Source: Legionella quinlivanii (GTDB lineage: Bacteria; Pseudomonadota; Gammaproteobacteria; Legionellales; Legionellaceae). From it: a stretch of 64,000 nucleotides of DNA. Made by a program: the position numbers and the translations under genes. Under the pieces are notes generated by a model. It did no database searches, had not been told where the DNA came from, and worked only from the letters and a program-made list of their open reading frames with translations. Location of the stretch: NCBI RefSeq assembly GCF_003265995.1, contig NZ_MVJN01000006.1, positions 62,001 to 126,000 of the forward strand. The letters are read 5' to 3'. Positions 1-10,087 of the stretch are shown here, one piece after another (the stretch's first letter is position 1; each line of letters opens with the position of its first letter).

Positions 1-1177
1 ATGTCCTTTCTCTTTTAATAATGCCAGGCGTTCATCCACATTTTTTTGTGATAAATCCACCACCGAACCCAATTGCCCCTGCTGAGCAGAATTCCGAGGC
101 AGCCAGATTCCCAAAGGAGTGAACAGGCTTTTTAATTCCTGTGAGCAATCATTATAAAAATAGGCCCCACCCCATCCATAGGGTCTGTTTTGTAGTTGTC
201 TTAGCAAGTTAGAAATCGTTTTTTTGGTTGCGGGAACAGGCATAACCTCAGATGAGTCACTATTAATCAAACCCACTCTGATAATGGCCTTATTGTGATT
301 GTCTTTCGCAGGAATGAGCACCGAGGTAGTCCGCTTATTACGTTCCACCAAAGGAAAAACCTCACCGATGTACCCTGTAAACTGAGAACTACCTGTCTTA
401 TCAAATACTTCGGTTTGTGTTTTTGTAATTGCAATAAGTTTCTTTCTAGAAGTCTTTTGCCATTGATTGATAAATTCACCGGAAGCAAGAGCAATATCAT
501 TGCTCTTAACCCAGGCAAAATAGGCATCAGGAGTTAAAACCAGCGCCCATGCTTTGTCGTTTGAATAAGCAAAAACATAAAGCGGTGTGCCACTCCAAAT
601 TGCCGACTCCTGTAAATTATCGAAGGGAAATCCTTGTCCTGGCAGGCTGAAATGGTAAAAAATCAGGAGCTGCCTCAGGCAGCGCGCGAGCGTAACTATT
701 ATTAATTGCAATAGCTCGGTTTGCTTCAGAAAACTCAAGGGTTTCCAAAGCAGCAAGATTCATATTGTGCTTTATTCTATTTAACCATTTGGCATCATGT
801 TCTTTAAAGTTTTCACCATAATGACGTGCCGAAGGTTCCTTGTTTTTATTATTGAATTCATCCAGTATTTCCAGTTCAGTTTGCTTTATTTTAGGAAAAA
901 GTGAACGGACAAGGCCTTCACTCCAGGGAGACAGACCATTCGCATCACTTGAGTAATAATGTTGATAGAACTGCTCTACCTGCAGCTCCTGATAATTACT
1001 GCTTAATATCGGTGCATCATAATCAATGCTATCAGCAGGGAGATAATCATTGACATTTTGCGAGTACAGATCAAGCGGGAAATCATAAATTGGAACTTCA
1101 ACCGCATGCCCGTTTACCGGAATTAAAATAGCAAGAATGCAAAATAAAGCGAATGATCTTAAAGCAAATCCTGACAT
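1..1177 (-). pseudogene. SH3b / NlpC-P60 family cell-wall peptidase, frameshifted and cut by window edge
   Basis: The 5' part (617-1177) encodes 186 residues with a signal peptide (hydrophobic residues about 8-24, ending near GHA) and then stops. A second open frame continues without a stop from about position 656 to base 1. It reads on from the same protein: SLPGQGFPFDNLQES, SH3-like segments, then YGWGGAYFYNDCS with the likely catalytic Cys codon at 145-147. That Cys context is typical of NlpC/P60 peptidases, which cut peptidoglycan stem peptides in the periplasm. The two frames join at a run of six A (657-662, T6 on the coding strand). Removing one base gives a smooth PDFYHFSLPGQG. It may be a real pseudogene, phase variation at the homopolymer, or a sequencing error. 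The 3' end lies outside the window. Confidence 0.8.
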
Positions 1178-1247
1178 TAAAACACACTGAATGGTCTATT
1201 TTGCACCATTCTATCATATAAATTTAATCGCTTAAAGAAGAGTGTAT

Positions 1248-1952
1248 TTACACCTCCTCCTCAAAGCGATTGACTCCCGATTTTTTTACTAAAAATTCTA
1301 TAAAATTTTTGTGGCCCGCTAGCTCTTCTTCACTGGCGCTATACACCGGAATATTATACTGAACATTACTGACTACCGCTTCGGTTTCAACAATAATTTG
1401 CTGCTCTTCTTCCAGATCGCTGCCAAATAAGCTGGTTTGCCCGCCAGTCATTGCCAGATAAACAAATGCCAAGATTTCAGCATCAAGGAGCGCTCCATGA
1501 AACTGGCGATGCGAATTGTCAATTTCATAGCGTTTGCAAAGCGCGTCGAGACTATTTCGCTGGCCAGGATGTTTTTCTTTTGCCATCACCAGGGTATCAA
1601 GGACCATGCAATATTTATCAAGCCGATGCGGATGCTTAAGATGCCCGAGTTCAGCATTGATGAAGCCCACATCGAAGGGGGCATTATGAATGATTAATTC
1701 GCTATCGCAGATGAAATTGAGAAACTCATCCATAATCTCAGAAAAACGTGGCTTATCTTTTAGAAATTCGGTACTAATCCCATGTACTCTAAATGCCCCT
1801 TCATCTACTTCCCGTTCAGGATTGATATAAACATGGTAGTGCTTACCGGTTAATTTTCTATCCAGAAGTTCTACACAGCCAATTTCAATAATACGGTGTC
1901 CCGCATCATGACTAATACCCGTAGTTTCTGTATCAAGAACGATTTGGCGCAT
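1248..1952 (-). CDS. dnaQ: DNA polymerase III epsilon subunit (3'-5' proofreading exonuclease)
   Basis: A 234-residue DEDDh exonuclease that proofreads for the replicative polymerase. Exo I is DTETTG at residues 7-12, Exo II is HNAPFDVGF, and Exo III is the HGALLDAEIL block with the catalytic His and Asp. Just after the exonuclease domain is QTSLF, which fits a beta-clamp-binding motif at the position where E. coli epsilon carries one. The remaining tail would bind the alpha subunit. Length fits the family (E. coli 243). The gene follows rnhA by 17 bases on the same strand, so the two are probably co-transcribed. In E. coli these genes are neighbours but divergent. Confidence 0.95.
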   Translation of the reverse strand: MRQIVLDTETTGISHDAGHRIIEIGCVELLDRKLTGKHYHVYINPEREVDEGAFRVHGISTEFLKDKPRFSEIMDEFLNFICDSELIIHNAPFDVGFINAELGHLKHPHRLDKYCMVLDTLVMAKEKHPGQRNSLDALCKRYEIDNSHRQFHGALLDAEILAFVYLAMTGGQTSLFGSDLEEEQQIIVETEAVVSNVQYNIPVYSASEEELAGHKNFIEFLVKKSGVNRFEEEV

Positions 1953-1969
1953 AAACTTATCTCTCTGAT

Positions 1970-2407
1970 TTAGTTTTGTAATAATTCTGAAATAGCAAGA
2001 TTTGCCAGCTCGTCTGCCAGCTCATTTTCGACATGACCGGAATGCCCTTTCACCCAATGCCAGTTAATCTGATGTTTCTGAGCCAAAGCATCAAGCTGCT
2101 GCCAGAGATCCGCATTTTTTACAGCTTCTTTTTTAGAATTTTTCCACCCATTTTTCTTCCATTGAAAAAGCCATCCTGTCATACCTTGACGGACATATTG
2201 GGAGTCGGTGTATAGCTCTACCTGGCAAGAACGATTCAAAAGAGTAAGTGCCTGAATGGCAGCCATCAGTTCCATTCGGTTGTTTGTAGTATGCGCTTCC
2301 CCACCATATATTTTTTTTTCCTGGCCTTTGTAGCGTAATAAAGCCCCCCATCCACCAGGACCGGGGTTGCCTTTGCATGCTCCATCAGTAAAAATTTCAA
2401 CAATCAT
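1970..2407 (-). CDS. rnhA: Ribonuclease HI
   Basis: A 145-residue RNase HI that degrades the RNA strand of RNA-DNA hybrids, for example at R-loops and primers. Visible motifs are [15 protein letters not shown] near the N-terminus with the first catalytic Asp, TNNRMEL with the catalytic Glu, YTDSQYV with the second Asp, and [15 protein letters not shown] at the C-terminus with the last His and Asp. I start it at the Met of MIVEIFTDG rather than the Met six codons upstream, because the family begins a few residues before the first beta strand. It lies 14 bases after hutH and 17 before dnaQ. Confidence 0.95.
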   Translation of the reverse strand: MIVEIFTDGACKGNPGPGGWGALLRYKGQEKKIYGGEAHTTNNRMELMAAIQALTLLNRSCQVELYTDSQYVRQGMTGWLFQWKKNGWKNSKKEAVKNADLWQQLDALAQKHQINWHWVKGHSGHVENELADELANLAISELLQN

Positions 2408-2421
2408 AGTGAATTCAATCT

Positions 2422-3954
2422 TCAATAAAGCGGGGAGTGTAACATCATTTTTGGAATTCTGAATTCTCCTTCTGATATTTTCTGTTTAGCAACTTCGATA
2501 TCCGGTGAAAAATAGCGATCTGATTCATAATGTCTTACACAGGATCTCAGCTTTTCATAGAACAACTTCAGAGGGGTTGATGTTGACAATGGCTGATGAA
2601 AGTCAAGGCCCTGGCAGGCAGCCAACAACTCAATAGCCAGAATGGTTTTTGTATTATCCAGCATCAAATGCAATCGTCTGGCCGCATTTGTGGCCATGGA
2701 AACATGATCTTCCTGATTGGCAGAAGTCGGCAAACTATCGACTGAATGCGGATGCGCCAAAGCTTTGTTGTCGCTGGCACAGGCTGCCGCTGTCACATGA
2801 GCAATCATAAATCCAGAATTAAGCCCCCCCTCCTTCACCAGATAAGCCGGCAATCCGCTGAAATTCTTGTCTATAAGCAAAGCTATTCGTCTTTCAGAGT
2901 TAGCCCCTATTTCTGCAATAGCAAGCGCCAGATTATCGGCCGCCATAGCCAGTGCTTCACCATGAAAGTTACCCCCCGATAATATTTCATGTTCTCTTGT
3001 GAAAACCAGAGGATTATCAGTAATTGCATTGACCTCAACCGCCAGAGTATCTCTGACAAAATTCATTTGATGCAAAACTGCACCCATGATCTGTGGCTGA
3101 CATCGTAGTGAATAAGGATCCTGCACTCTATTGCAGGAACGATGAGACTCTCTGATTTCACTTTTAGCCAATAGCTCGCGATAAAACTGCGCGACGACAC
3201 GCTGTGACTGATGTCCACGAATTCGATGAATGCGATCATCAAAAGGCGTATCACTTCCCAGCGCCGCATCCAGTGAAAGGCAGCCGACAATTATAGCGGT
3301 TTCAAACAAAGTCACACATTGATAATAAGCCTGTAAACAGATAGCGGCAGAGACCTGTAAGCCATTCAATAAGGCCAGCCCCTCTTTGGGGCCAAGTTCG
3401 AGGGATTTTAAGCCGGTAAGTGCCAATCCTTCTTCAGCAGGCATTACTTTACCTTGATAACGTACATTCCCGGCACCAATTAATGGTAAACTAAGATGAG
3501 CAAGAGGAACCAGATCCCCTGAAGCACCAACGGATCCCTTGGCGGGAACGCAGGGCCAAAGCTGATGGTTATACATCGACTGAAAAGCTTCAATCAGCGC
3601 CGGACTTACCCCAGAGTATCCCTGAGCAAGACTATTTATTTTCAGAAGAAGAATTAAGGCAACCGTCTCATCATCCAGAAGCTCGCCCGTTCCACAGGCA
3701 TGCGACAAAACAATATTTCGCTGCAATTGTTTCAGATTTTCAGGACTTATTGTTTGAGACGCCAGCGAACCAAAGCCGGTATTAATTCCATAGACAATTT
3801 TTTTATCACGAATTACTGACGCCACTTCTTTGAAAGAGGCCTCAATATCGGCATGAGAACTTTCATCAAGCGTAATAACCTGCTTTGAAACCAAAAGCGC
3901 TCTGATTCTGGCCAGTGTTAATTCGCCCGGAACTATGCTTACAGATTCAAACAT
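2422..3954 (-). CDS. hutH: Histidine ammonia-lyase
   Basis: A 510-residue enzyme that deaminates L-histidine to urocanate, the first step of the Hut pathway. The Ala-Ser-Gly triad that cyclises to the MIO electrophile is at residues 144-146 ([10 protein letters not shown]), almost the canonical position. The NGLQVS, [10 protein letters not shown] and DNPLVF blocks are also present. The start at 3954 ([10 protein letters not shown]) matches the family and overlaps the end of hutU by eight bases, implying translational coupling. The upstream in-frame Met at 4002 would add 16 residues inside hutU. hutI, hutG and a hutC regulator are not in this window. Confidence 0.96.
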   Translation of the reverse strand: MFESVSIVPGELTLARIRALLVSKQVITLDESSHADIEASFKEVASVIRDKKIVYGINTGFGSLASQTISPENLKQLQRNIVLSHACGTGELLDDETVALILLLKINSLAQGYSGVSPALIEAFQSMYNHQLWPCVPAKGSVGASGDLVPLAHLSLPLIGAGNVRYQGKVMPAEEGLALTGLKSLELGPKEGLALLNGLQVSAAICLQAYYQCVTLFETAIIVGCLSLDAALGSDTPFDDRIHRIRGHQSQRVVAQFYRELLAKSEIRESHRSCNRVQDPYSLRCQPQIMGAVLHQMNFVRDTLAVEVNAITDNPLVFTREHEILSGGNFHGEALAMAADNLALAIAEIGANSERRIALLIDKNFSGLPAYLVKEGGLNSGFMIAHVTAAACASDNKALAHPHSVDSLPTSANQEDHVSMATNAARRLHLMLDNTKTILAIELLAACQGLDFHQPLSTSTPLKLFYEKLRSCVRHYESDRYFSPDIEVAKQKISEGEFRIPKMMLHSPLY

Positions 3955-5629
3955 GGGCTTTTTCCTCTTCCATAGGTAACCACAAATGATTTTCATGAGC
4001 ACATTGCCTGGCTAGAGAGTAACCTGCATCGGCGTGACGCATAACACCTGAAGCCGGATCGTTATATAATACTCTTGCCAATCGTCTGGCAGCCTCATCA
4101 GTTCCATCAGCAACGATGACCATTCCTGCATGCTGGGAAAATCCCATACCAACACCGCCGCCATGATGAATACTGACCCAGGTTGCCCCGCTGGCACAAT
4201 TGAGCAAAGCATTCAGTAAAGGCCAATCGGAGACGGCATCGCTCCCGTCCATCATGCCTTCTGTTTCACGGTTTGGGCTTGCCACTGAACCGGAATCAAG
4301 ATGATCGCGGCCAATCACCACAGGGGCTTTTAATTCCCCATTTTTAACCATTTGATTGAAGGCTAATCCCAGGCGTGCCCGGTCTTTGAGTCCAACCCAG
4401 CAAATTCTGGCTGGCAAACCCTGGAAACTGATTCTTTCCTTCGCCATATCCAGCCAGCGATGAAGCGGCTGATTTTCCGGCAATAATTCTTTTACCTTTT
4501 CATCAGTTGCATAGATGTCTTCGGGATCTCCTGACAATGCAACCCAACGGAAAGGCCCCACGCCTTCACAAAACAACGGCCTGATATAACTTGGAACAAA
4601 ACCTGGAATGGCAAAGGCGTCTTTGACTCCAGTTTCAAATGCCATTTGGCGAATATTATTGCCATAATCAAATACTGGAATACCCTGTGTCTGGAAATAG
4701 AGCATGGCTTTGACCTGGTCCGCCATTGATGACTTCGCTGCCGCAATTACTTCTTCAGGATGGGTTCTTCTCATTGAAGCCGCTTTTTCCAAAGTCCATC
4801 CTTTTGGTAAATAACCATTGAGCGGATCATGGGCGCTGGTTTGATCGGTTATCAGATCGGGACGAATCCCGCGCTTTGCCAGCTCCGGATAAATATCAGC
4901 CGCATTACCGAGAAGACCAACTGAAACCGGCTCATTACTGCTGAGGGCTTTATTAATCCAATCCAAAGCCTCATCCAGATTATCAGTACTTTTGTCCAGA
5001 TAACGAGTGTGCAGCCGTTTATTGATACGGGTTTGATCGCATTCAACTGCCAGCATACTGGCACCTGCCATTGTGGCGGCTAAGGGTTGGGCCCCACCCA
5101 TTCCGCCAAGCCCGGCAGTTAATATCCATTTTCCTGCCAGACTTCCCTGATAATGTTTTTTCCCTGCAGCAACAAAGGTTTCATAAGTACCTTGAACGAT
5201 GCCTTGAGAGCCAATATAGATCCAGCTTCCTGCGGTCATCTGGCCATACATCATCAGACCTTTTTTATCTAATTCATTGAAATGTTCCCAGTTTGCCCAA
5301 TGGGGAACCAGATTAGAGTTGGCAATCAGCACGCGGGGAGCATCCTCATGGGTTGTAAAAACCCCTACTGGTTTGCCTGATTGGATTAAAAGCGTCTGAT
5401 TCGATTCGAGCTTTTTTAAAATTCTGACTATTGCATCAAAGCAGTCCCAGTTTCGAGCTGCTTTTCCAAGCCCACCATAGACAATTAATGAATCGGGTCT
5501 TTCTGCGACCTCCGGATCAAGGTTGTTGCACAGCATTCGCAAGGCAGCTTCTGTTAACCAGCTTTCTGCCTCGAGCTCATTGCCTGTTCTGGCTTTCACC
5601 AGTCGCTCCCTAGTAGATTGCACACTCAT
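3947..5629 (-). CDS. hutU: Urocanate hydratase
   Basis: A 560-residue NAD+-dependent urocanase that converts urocanate to 4-imidazolone-5-propionate, the second Hut step. The dinucleotide region [18 protein letters not shown], the [20 protein letters not shown] block and [19 protein letters not shown] are characteristic. Length is close to the usual 555-560. It is the promoter-proximal gene of a hutU-hutH unit, with the promoter presumably in 5630-5765. The order U then H means both early steps of histidine breakdown are co-expressed. Histidine is a plausible carbon and nitrogen source for an amino-acid-using organism. Confidence 0.96.
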   Translation of the reverse strand: MSVQSTRERLVKARTGNELEAESWLTEAALRMLCNNLDPEVAERPDSLIVYGGLGKAARNWDCFDAIVRILKKLESNQTLLIQSGKPVGVFTTHEDAPRVLIANSNLVPHWANWEHFNELDKKGLMMYGQMTAGSWIYIGSQGIVQGTYETFVAAGKKHYQGSLAGKWILTAGLGGMGGAQPLAATMAGASMLAVECDQTRINKRLHTRYLDKSTDNLDEALDWINKALSSNEPVSVGLLGNAADIYPELAKRGIRPDLITDQTSAHDPLNGYLPKGWTLEKAASMRRTHPEEVIAAAKSSMADQVKAMLYFQTQGIPVFDYGNNIRQMAFETGVKDAFAIPGFVPSYIRPLFCEGVGPFRWVALSGDPEDIYATDEKVKELLPENQPLHRWLDMAKERISFQGLPARICWVGLKDRARLGLAFNQMVKNGELKAPVVIGRDHLDSGSVASPNRETEGMMDGSDAVSDWPLLNALLNCASGATWVSIHHGGGVGMGFSQHAGMVIVADGTDEAARRLARVLYNDPASGVMRHADAGYSLARQCAHENHLWLPMEEEKAHV

Positions 5630-5822
5630 TGTACTGCTCCCTTAGACATTCCGAGGGGGATAGCATACACCAGAGAATGGTGTGCTGGAATATAGCTATC
5701 AGACAAGAAATATTAACTGAATTGACGAATCCGATGCCCCTTCTAATCATCCCACCACTATCCTGATGAAAACTTATAATCCACATGCTACACTTGCAGC
5801 AATATATGTGAAGATACCTATC

Positions 5823-7268
5823 GTGAATACAATACCCTATACCCATCCGCCTTCCTTGAAAGTTTTTTTTGCCACAGAGATGTGGGAAAGATATGGCTTT
5901 TATGTGGTTCAATCCCTTTTAGCCCTCTATCTTGCTCTTCACTTTGAGTGGCCTGATGATCAGGTCTATTCATTAGTAGGCTCTTTCACCGCAGTTACCT
6001 ATTTATCCCCATTAGTCGGTGGGTGGATAGCCGATAATTTATTGGGTCAGAAAAGAACAGTTATTGTGGGAGCCCTCTGCCTGTTTACCAGTTATTTATT
6101 TCTTTCTCTTTTTTCATCCCCCGCCATTCTGACTGCGGCTTTGTCGGGAATAGCAGTTGGTACAGGTCTTTTGAAACCCAATATTTCCTCGCTTCTCGGC
6201 AATGAATATTCTGCAGACTCTCCCAGGCGGGAAAGCGGTTTTACGATATTTTATATGGGGATTACTACTGGAATTATTCTCGGAACCACTTTGCCGAGCC
6301 AGCTAAATGAGCACTTCGGTTGGGGCGTTTCCTTTTTCAGTGCCGCGCTTGGGATGATTATCTCACTTTTTGTCTTTGGGTTCGGTGTTAAGCTTTACAA
6401 AATTGAGGACTATCATCCTTTCCAGTATCAGGCGACCAAGCTTTTAAAAGCAGCCGCTATTATGCTGGCATTGTGGGGAGTCTCTTTTCTTATTCTTAAT
6501 TTTGCAAGTATTGCCAATGCGGCTTTCGGAACAGTAGTCGTGATTTCTCTTGCCTATCTGGTGACCACCATTCAGCGTGAAAGCGGTACCCAGGCCCGAC
6601 AAACAATGGTTATTGGGCTTCTCTGTATCATCTCTGTAATGTTCTGGGCATTTTATTTTCAGATGTTTCTGTCTTTGACTTTACTGATTTCACGCGTCGT
6701 AGAGCCCACATTGCTAGGTATTAACTTTCCACCGCCCTATTATGTCAGCATTCAAAGCTTCGGTATGCTGATATTCGGCTATTTTCTATCACGCCGCGCT
6801 CCGCGCCTGAGTTCAACCCAAAATGGCTTGAGTACCGGCAACAAATTTGTTCTGGCAATGATTTTTATGACCCTGGCTTATGGACTTATTACCTTTGTCT
6901 GTGTAGCTGATAGCCATAGTCATCTGTTATCACCCTGGTTATTTATCCCGGCGTATCTGCTTATCTCAATAGCGGAGCTATTGCTTTCACCTGTGGGGTT
7001 ATCTGCTATTACCGTATTGGCCAGCAGGCGTAAAGTAAGCACCATGATGGGAATTTTCTTTGTTTCTCTTGGCATCGGCGGCTTCCTCTCAGGTAAACTG
7101 GCGAATTTAACTTCTGTTGAAGGCGGTTCGGCTATGTCTGTTTCGCTTTTAAAAATGCACTATGCCCAATCATTTACGCAGCTGTTAATCATCCTTCTGG
7201 TTGCGACATTACTTTGTATCGGTTTGAATCTGATAATCAGGAAGTTGTTGCTTGGGAAATCAGACTAA
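5823..7268 (+). CDS. POT-family proton-dependent oligopeptide transporter
   Basis: A 481-residue multipass membrane protein of the PTR/POT group of the major facilitator superfamily, which imports di- and tripeptides with protons. The signature FFATEMWERYGFYV is in the first helix, followed by the GGWIADNLLGQKR loop and the GTGLLKPNISSLLG block. I prefer the GTG at 5823 (VNTIPYTHPPSLKVFF) because family members start about ten residues before this first helix. The ATG at 5766 is in frame but has no visible Shine-Dalgarno. It is divergent from hutU, so histidine-containing peptides could feed that pathway (inference). The substrate is not determined from sequence. Confidence 0.9.
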   Translation: MNTIPYTHPPSLKVFFATEMWERYGFYVVQSLLALYLALHFEWPDDQVYSLVGSFTAVTYLSPLVGGWIADNLLGQKRTVIVGALCLFTSYLFLSLFSSPAILTAALSGIAVGTGLLKPNISSLLGNEYSADSPRRESGFTIFYMGITTGIILGTTLPSQLNEHFGWGVSFFSAALGMIISLFVFGFGVKLYKIEDYHPFQYQATKLLKAAAIMLALWGVSFLILNFASIANAAFGTVVVISLAYLVTTIQRESGTQARQTMVIGLLCIISVMFWAFYFQMFLSLTLLISRVVEPTLLGINFPPPYYVSIQSFGMLIFGYFLSRRAPRLSSTQNGLSTGNKFVLAMIFMTLAYGLITFVCVADSHSHLLSPWLFIPAYLLISIAELLLSPVGLSAITVLASRRKVSTMMGIFFVSLGIGGFLSGKLANLTSVEGGSAMSVSLLKMHYAQSFTQLLIILLVATLLCIGLNLIIRKLLLGKSD

Positions 7269-7372
7269 TGCGAAATTAAAACTGGACTGTTGTAAAAATT
7301 TTCCTGCCTCAATGGCGGTAGTTCCCGGCTTCTGTTAAAATCAGGCCCTTTAAAATTGAGATGAAATAGTCT

Positions 7373-7696
7373 ATGTCTGAATACTCTACCCAGCTTAACC
7401 AGCTTCTTACCTATCTTGATGACATTCATGCGAATGATATTAAAGTACTCGATGTCAAGGAGCAGACTACAATTACCGATTATATGATTATCGCAAGCGG
7501 GCGCTCTTCACGCCATGTTAAATCAATTGCAGATTTTGTCATGGAAAAAATGAAGGCTGATGGTTATCCCGCGCTTTCAGAGAATGGTATCGAACACGGT
7601 GACTGGGCTTTAGTAGACTTCGGCGATTATGTTCTCCATGTAATGCAGCCTGATAGCCGTGCCTTCTATAATCTTGAAGCCTTATGGGAAAAATAA
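7373..7696 (+). CDS. rsfS: Ribosomal silencing factor RsfS
   Basis: A 107-residue protein of the RsfS/Iojap family, which binds ribosomal protein L14 and blocks subunit joining when nutrients are short. Recognisable blocks are TDYMIIASGRSSRHVKSIAD and ENGIEHGDWALVDFGDYVLHVM. Length is normal for the family (about 105). It starts the conserved rsfS-rlmH-mrdA-rodA run, with rlmH beginning 18 bases after its stop codon. Confidence 0.95.
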   Translation: MSEYSTQLNQLLTYLDDIHANDIKVLDVKEQTTITDYMIIASGRSSRHVKSIADFVMEKMKADGYPALSENGIEHGDWALVDFGDYVLHVMQPDSRAFYNLEALWEK

Positions 7697-7714
7697 GTCT
7701 GGCTATTGAACTCT

Positions 7715-8185
7715 ATGTTTAAAATCACAATTATTGCCTGCGGTAATAAAATGCCCTCATGGGTCAATGAAGGTGTAAAGGAGTACGCCAAGCGCCTGAA
7801 AGAAGCTACGAGCCTGAATCTTGTGGAAATTCCTTTGGGAAAACGAAGCAGCTCCAGTGACTTGTCAAGACTGATGGAAAAAGAAGCTGAACTAATCCTG
7901 TCAGCTATTCCCTCCTCTTCCTACGTGATTGCACTGGCGATAAATGGTAAACAATTTAGCAGCGAAGCGCTGGCTGCCAAAGTCGAAAAGTTACAGCTTG
8001 GAAACAGTCATGTTTGTTTTATTATTGGCGGGCCAGAGGGATTGAGCACCGAGGTTCTCGAACGTGCTAATGAGCAGTGGTCACTGTCATATTTAACGCT
8101 GCCGCATCCTCTTGTAAGAATTATGTTACTCGAAAGTCTCTACCGTGCATGGTCGATAATTCAGAATCACCCTTATCACAAATGA
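7715..8185 (+). CDS. rlmH: 23S rRNA pseudouridine-1915 N3-methyltransferase
   Basis: A 156-residue SPOUT-class methyltransferase that methylates pseudouridine 1915 in helix 69 of 23S rRNA on assembled ribosomes. The trefoil-knot SAM site is seen in [11 protein letters not shown] and in the C-terminal [21 protein letters not shown] start at the ATG at 7715 ([11 protein letters not shown]). An in-frame TTG three codons upstream is possible but unnecessary. Length matches the E. coli protein (155). It lies between rsfS and mrdA, as in many gammaproteobacteria. Confidence 0.96.
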   Translation: MFKITIIACGNKMPSWVNEGVKEYAKRLKEATSLNLVEIPLGKRSSSSDLSRLMEKEAELILSAIPSSSYVIALAINGKQFSSEALAAKVEKLQLGNSHVCFIIGGPEGLSTEVLERANEQWSLSYLTLPHPLVRIMLLESLYRAWSIIQNHPYHK

Positions 8186-8212
8186 GTAATTGAGGTAATA
8201 TAGCCGCTCTTA

Positions 8213-10087
8213 ATGGCCCAGACATGTTCAAAGATGCGATTTAATCACTCTGTAAAAAATGACCGTATCGAATCACGAATGCATCTTTTTCGTCTTAACC
8301 TTTTGATCGCTCTGGTTATTTGCTTCACCATTATTCTGATTTCCCGCCTGGCTTATCTGCAGTTATCCCAGTTTAAACGCTATGAAACTCTCTCACTGAA
8401 AAATCAGATGAGTATCATACCAATTGCTCCACCGCGCGGCATAATCCTCGATAGAAACGGCGTGGTTCTCGCTGAAAATGTTCCTGTTTATGTACTGGAA
8501 ATTATTCCCGAGCGGGTAAAAAATATGCAGGTGACACTAAGGCAATTGCAAGCCCTGCTCCCTTCCATTTCAGATGATGATATTGAAAGCTTCAAAAAAG
8601 CGCGAGCTCAGAATCGCTCGTTTGTACCTGTCCCAATTAAATTGAAACTAACCCAGGAAGAAGTTGCTCTGTTTGCAACACATCAGCATCAATTTGATGG
8701 CGTTAGCATTAAAGCACGATTAATGCGTTATTACCCATTGGGAGAAATGACCGCTCATCTGTTGGGTTATGTTGGACGAATCAATGTGCAGGAATTGCAG
8801 CGTGTGGATCCAACTAATTACCGCGCAACCAATTTTATTGGTAAGTCCGGTATTGAAAAATACTACGAAACGCTTTTGCATGGTCAGGTGGGCTATCAGC
8901 AGGTTGAAACGGATGTGAGCGGGCGAACACTTCGAGTGGTCAGTAAACAAAATCCCATTTCGGGGGAAAAGCTATACCTCACTATTGATACAAGGCTTCA
9001 GCGAGTGGCTTATGAAGCATTGCAGGATAAGCGTGGCGCAGTCGTAGCTATCAATCCTCATAATGGGGATATTCTGGCTATGGTAAGCTCCCCAAGCTAT
9101 GATCCCAATCTATTTGTAAACGGGATTCGTTCTGAAGACTACCAAAGGCTTTCAACTGCCAAGGATAGACCTTTATATAACCGTGCAGTCAGGGGCCTCT
9201 ATCCGCCAGCTTCGACAATTAAACCTTTTATCGCGCTGGCTGGTTTGGAAAAAGGGGTCGTGGACACAAATTACAGCGTTTATGATCCAGGCTGGTTTAA
9301 ATTACCCGGGGTCAGCCATTCCTATCGCGACTGGAAAAAAACAGGGCATGGTATCATTAATATCAAGCGCGCTATTACCGTCTCCTGCGATACCTACTTT
9401 TATCAGCTCGGGCATCGAATGGGTATCGCCTCCATTGAAGATATGCTTACTCAGTTTGGTTATGGGCAACTAACTCATGTCGACTTGCATGAAGAAGCGC
9501 CAGGTCTTGTTCCTAATAACCGCTGGAAAAGACGAAGTAAGGGATTGCCCTGGTACCCTGGGGACACATTAATCACAGCAATAGGTCAGGGCTTTATGCT
9601 AGCCTCTCCTTTGCAGATAGCTAATGCGACAGCGGCGATGAGCCAGAAAGGTATTCGCTATCGCCCCCATTTAATGGCCAAGTCAATCCAAAGTGATCAG
9701 GAAGAAACCCACCCTTATAAACCACTTGAAGAATATCCTATCAAGCTAAAAGATGATAATTACTGGAACATCATTTCTGATGCCATGCATTCCGTTATTA
9801 CAAACAATGAGGGGACCGGCTATCGATTCGGACGCAATGCGCCCTATTCTGTAGCTGCTAAAACCGGCACTGCTCAAGTATTCAGTCTCCCTCAGAATGA
9901 GAAAAAAAGGCTTGGAGAAATCCCGGAATATTTACGCGATCATTCACTATTTATTGCCTTTGCCCCGGTAGAGAACCCGGAGATTGCCATCGCAGTGATT
10001 GTTGAGAATGATACAGCCGCATCTGGAGTGGCCAGAAAGGTGCTTGATGCCTATTTTCAACTTCAAAACGGAAAAGACCCCTCATGA
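8213..10087 (+). CDS. mrdA: Penicillin-binding protein 2 (elongasome transpeptidase)
   Basis: A 624-residue class B penicillin-binding protein that cross-links peptidoglycan during lateral wall growth, anchored by one N-terminal transmembrane helix (about residues 27-47). A pedestal domain follows with APPRGIILDRNG. The transpeptidase motifs are in order: SxxK at residues 334-337 (STIK), SxN-type SCD at 391-393, and KTG at 550-552. The SCD form replaces Asn by Asp, as in other PBP2 proteins. The stop overlaps the rodA start by four bases, which couples the transpeptidase to its partner glycosyltransferase. It is the target of mecillinam-type beta-lactams. Confidence 0.95.
   Translation: MAQTCSKMRFNHSVKNDRIESRMHLFRLNLLIALVICFTIILISRLAYLQLSQFKRYETLSLKNQMSIIPIAPPRGIILDRNGVVLAENVPVYVLEIIPERVKNMQVTLRQLQALLPSISDDDIESFKKARAQNRSFVPVPIKLKLTQEEVALFATHQHQFDGVSIKARLMRYYPLGEMTAHLLGYVGRINVQELQRVDPTNYRATNFIGKSGIEKYYETLLHGQVGYQQVETDVSGRTLRVVSKQNPISGEKLYLTIDTRLQRVAYEALQDKRGAVVAINPHNGDILAMVSSPSYDPNLFVNGIRSEDYQRLSTAKDRPLYNRAVRGLYPPASTIKPFIALAGLEKGVVDTNYSVYDPGWFKLPGVSHSYRDWKKTGHGIINIKRAITVSCDTYFYQLGHRMGIASIEDMLTQFGYGQLTHVDLHEEAPGLVPNNRWKRRSKGLPWYPGDTLITAIGQGFMLASPLQIANATAAMSQKGIRYRPHLMAKSIQSDQEETHPYKPLEEYPIKLKDDNYWNIISDAMHSVITNNEGTGYRFGRNAPYSVAAKTGTAQVFSLPQNEKKRLGEIPEYLRDHSLFIAFAPVENPEIAIAVIVENDTAASGVARKVLDAYFQLQNGKDPS

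Noticed and set aside
267-537. Two overlapping frames on opposite strands near the left edge
   Set aside because: Both are shadows of the frameshifted NlpC/P60 gene, whose own frame is open through this region.
5662-5686. Imperfect inverted repeat (ACACC...GGTGT) in the hutU upstream region as a HutC-type operator
   Set aside because: Only five clean pairs, no match to the known HutC box that I can assert, and no hutC gene nearby.
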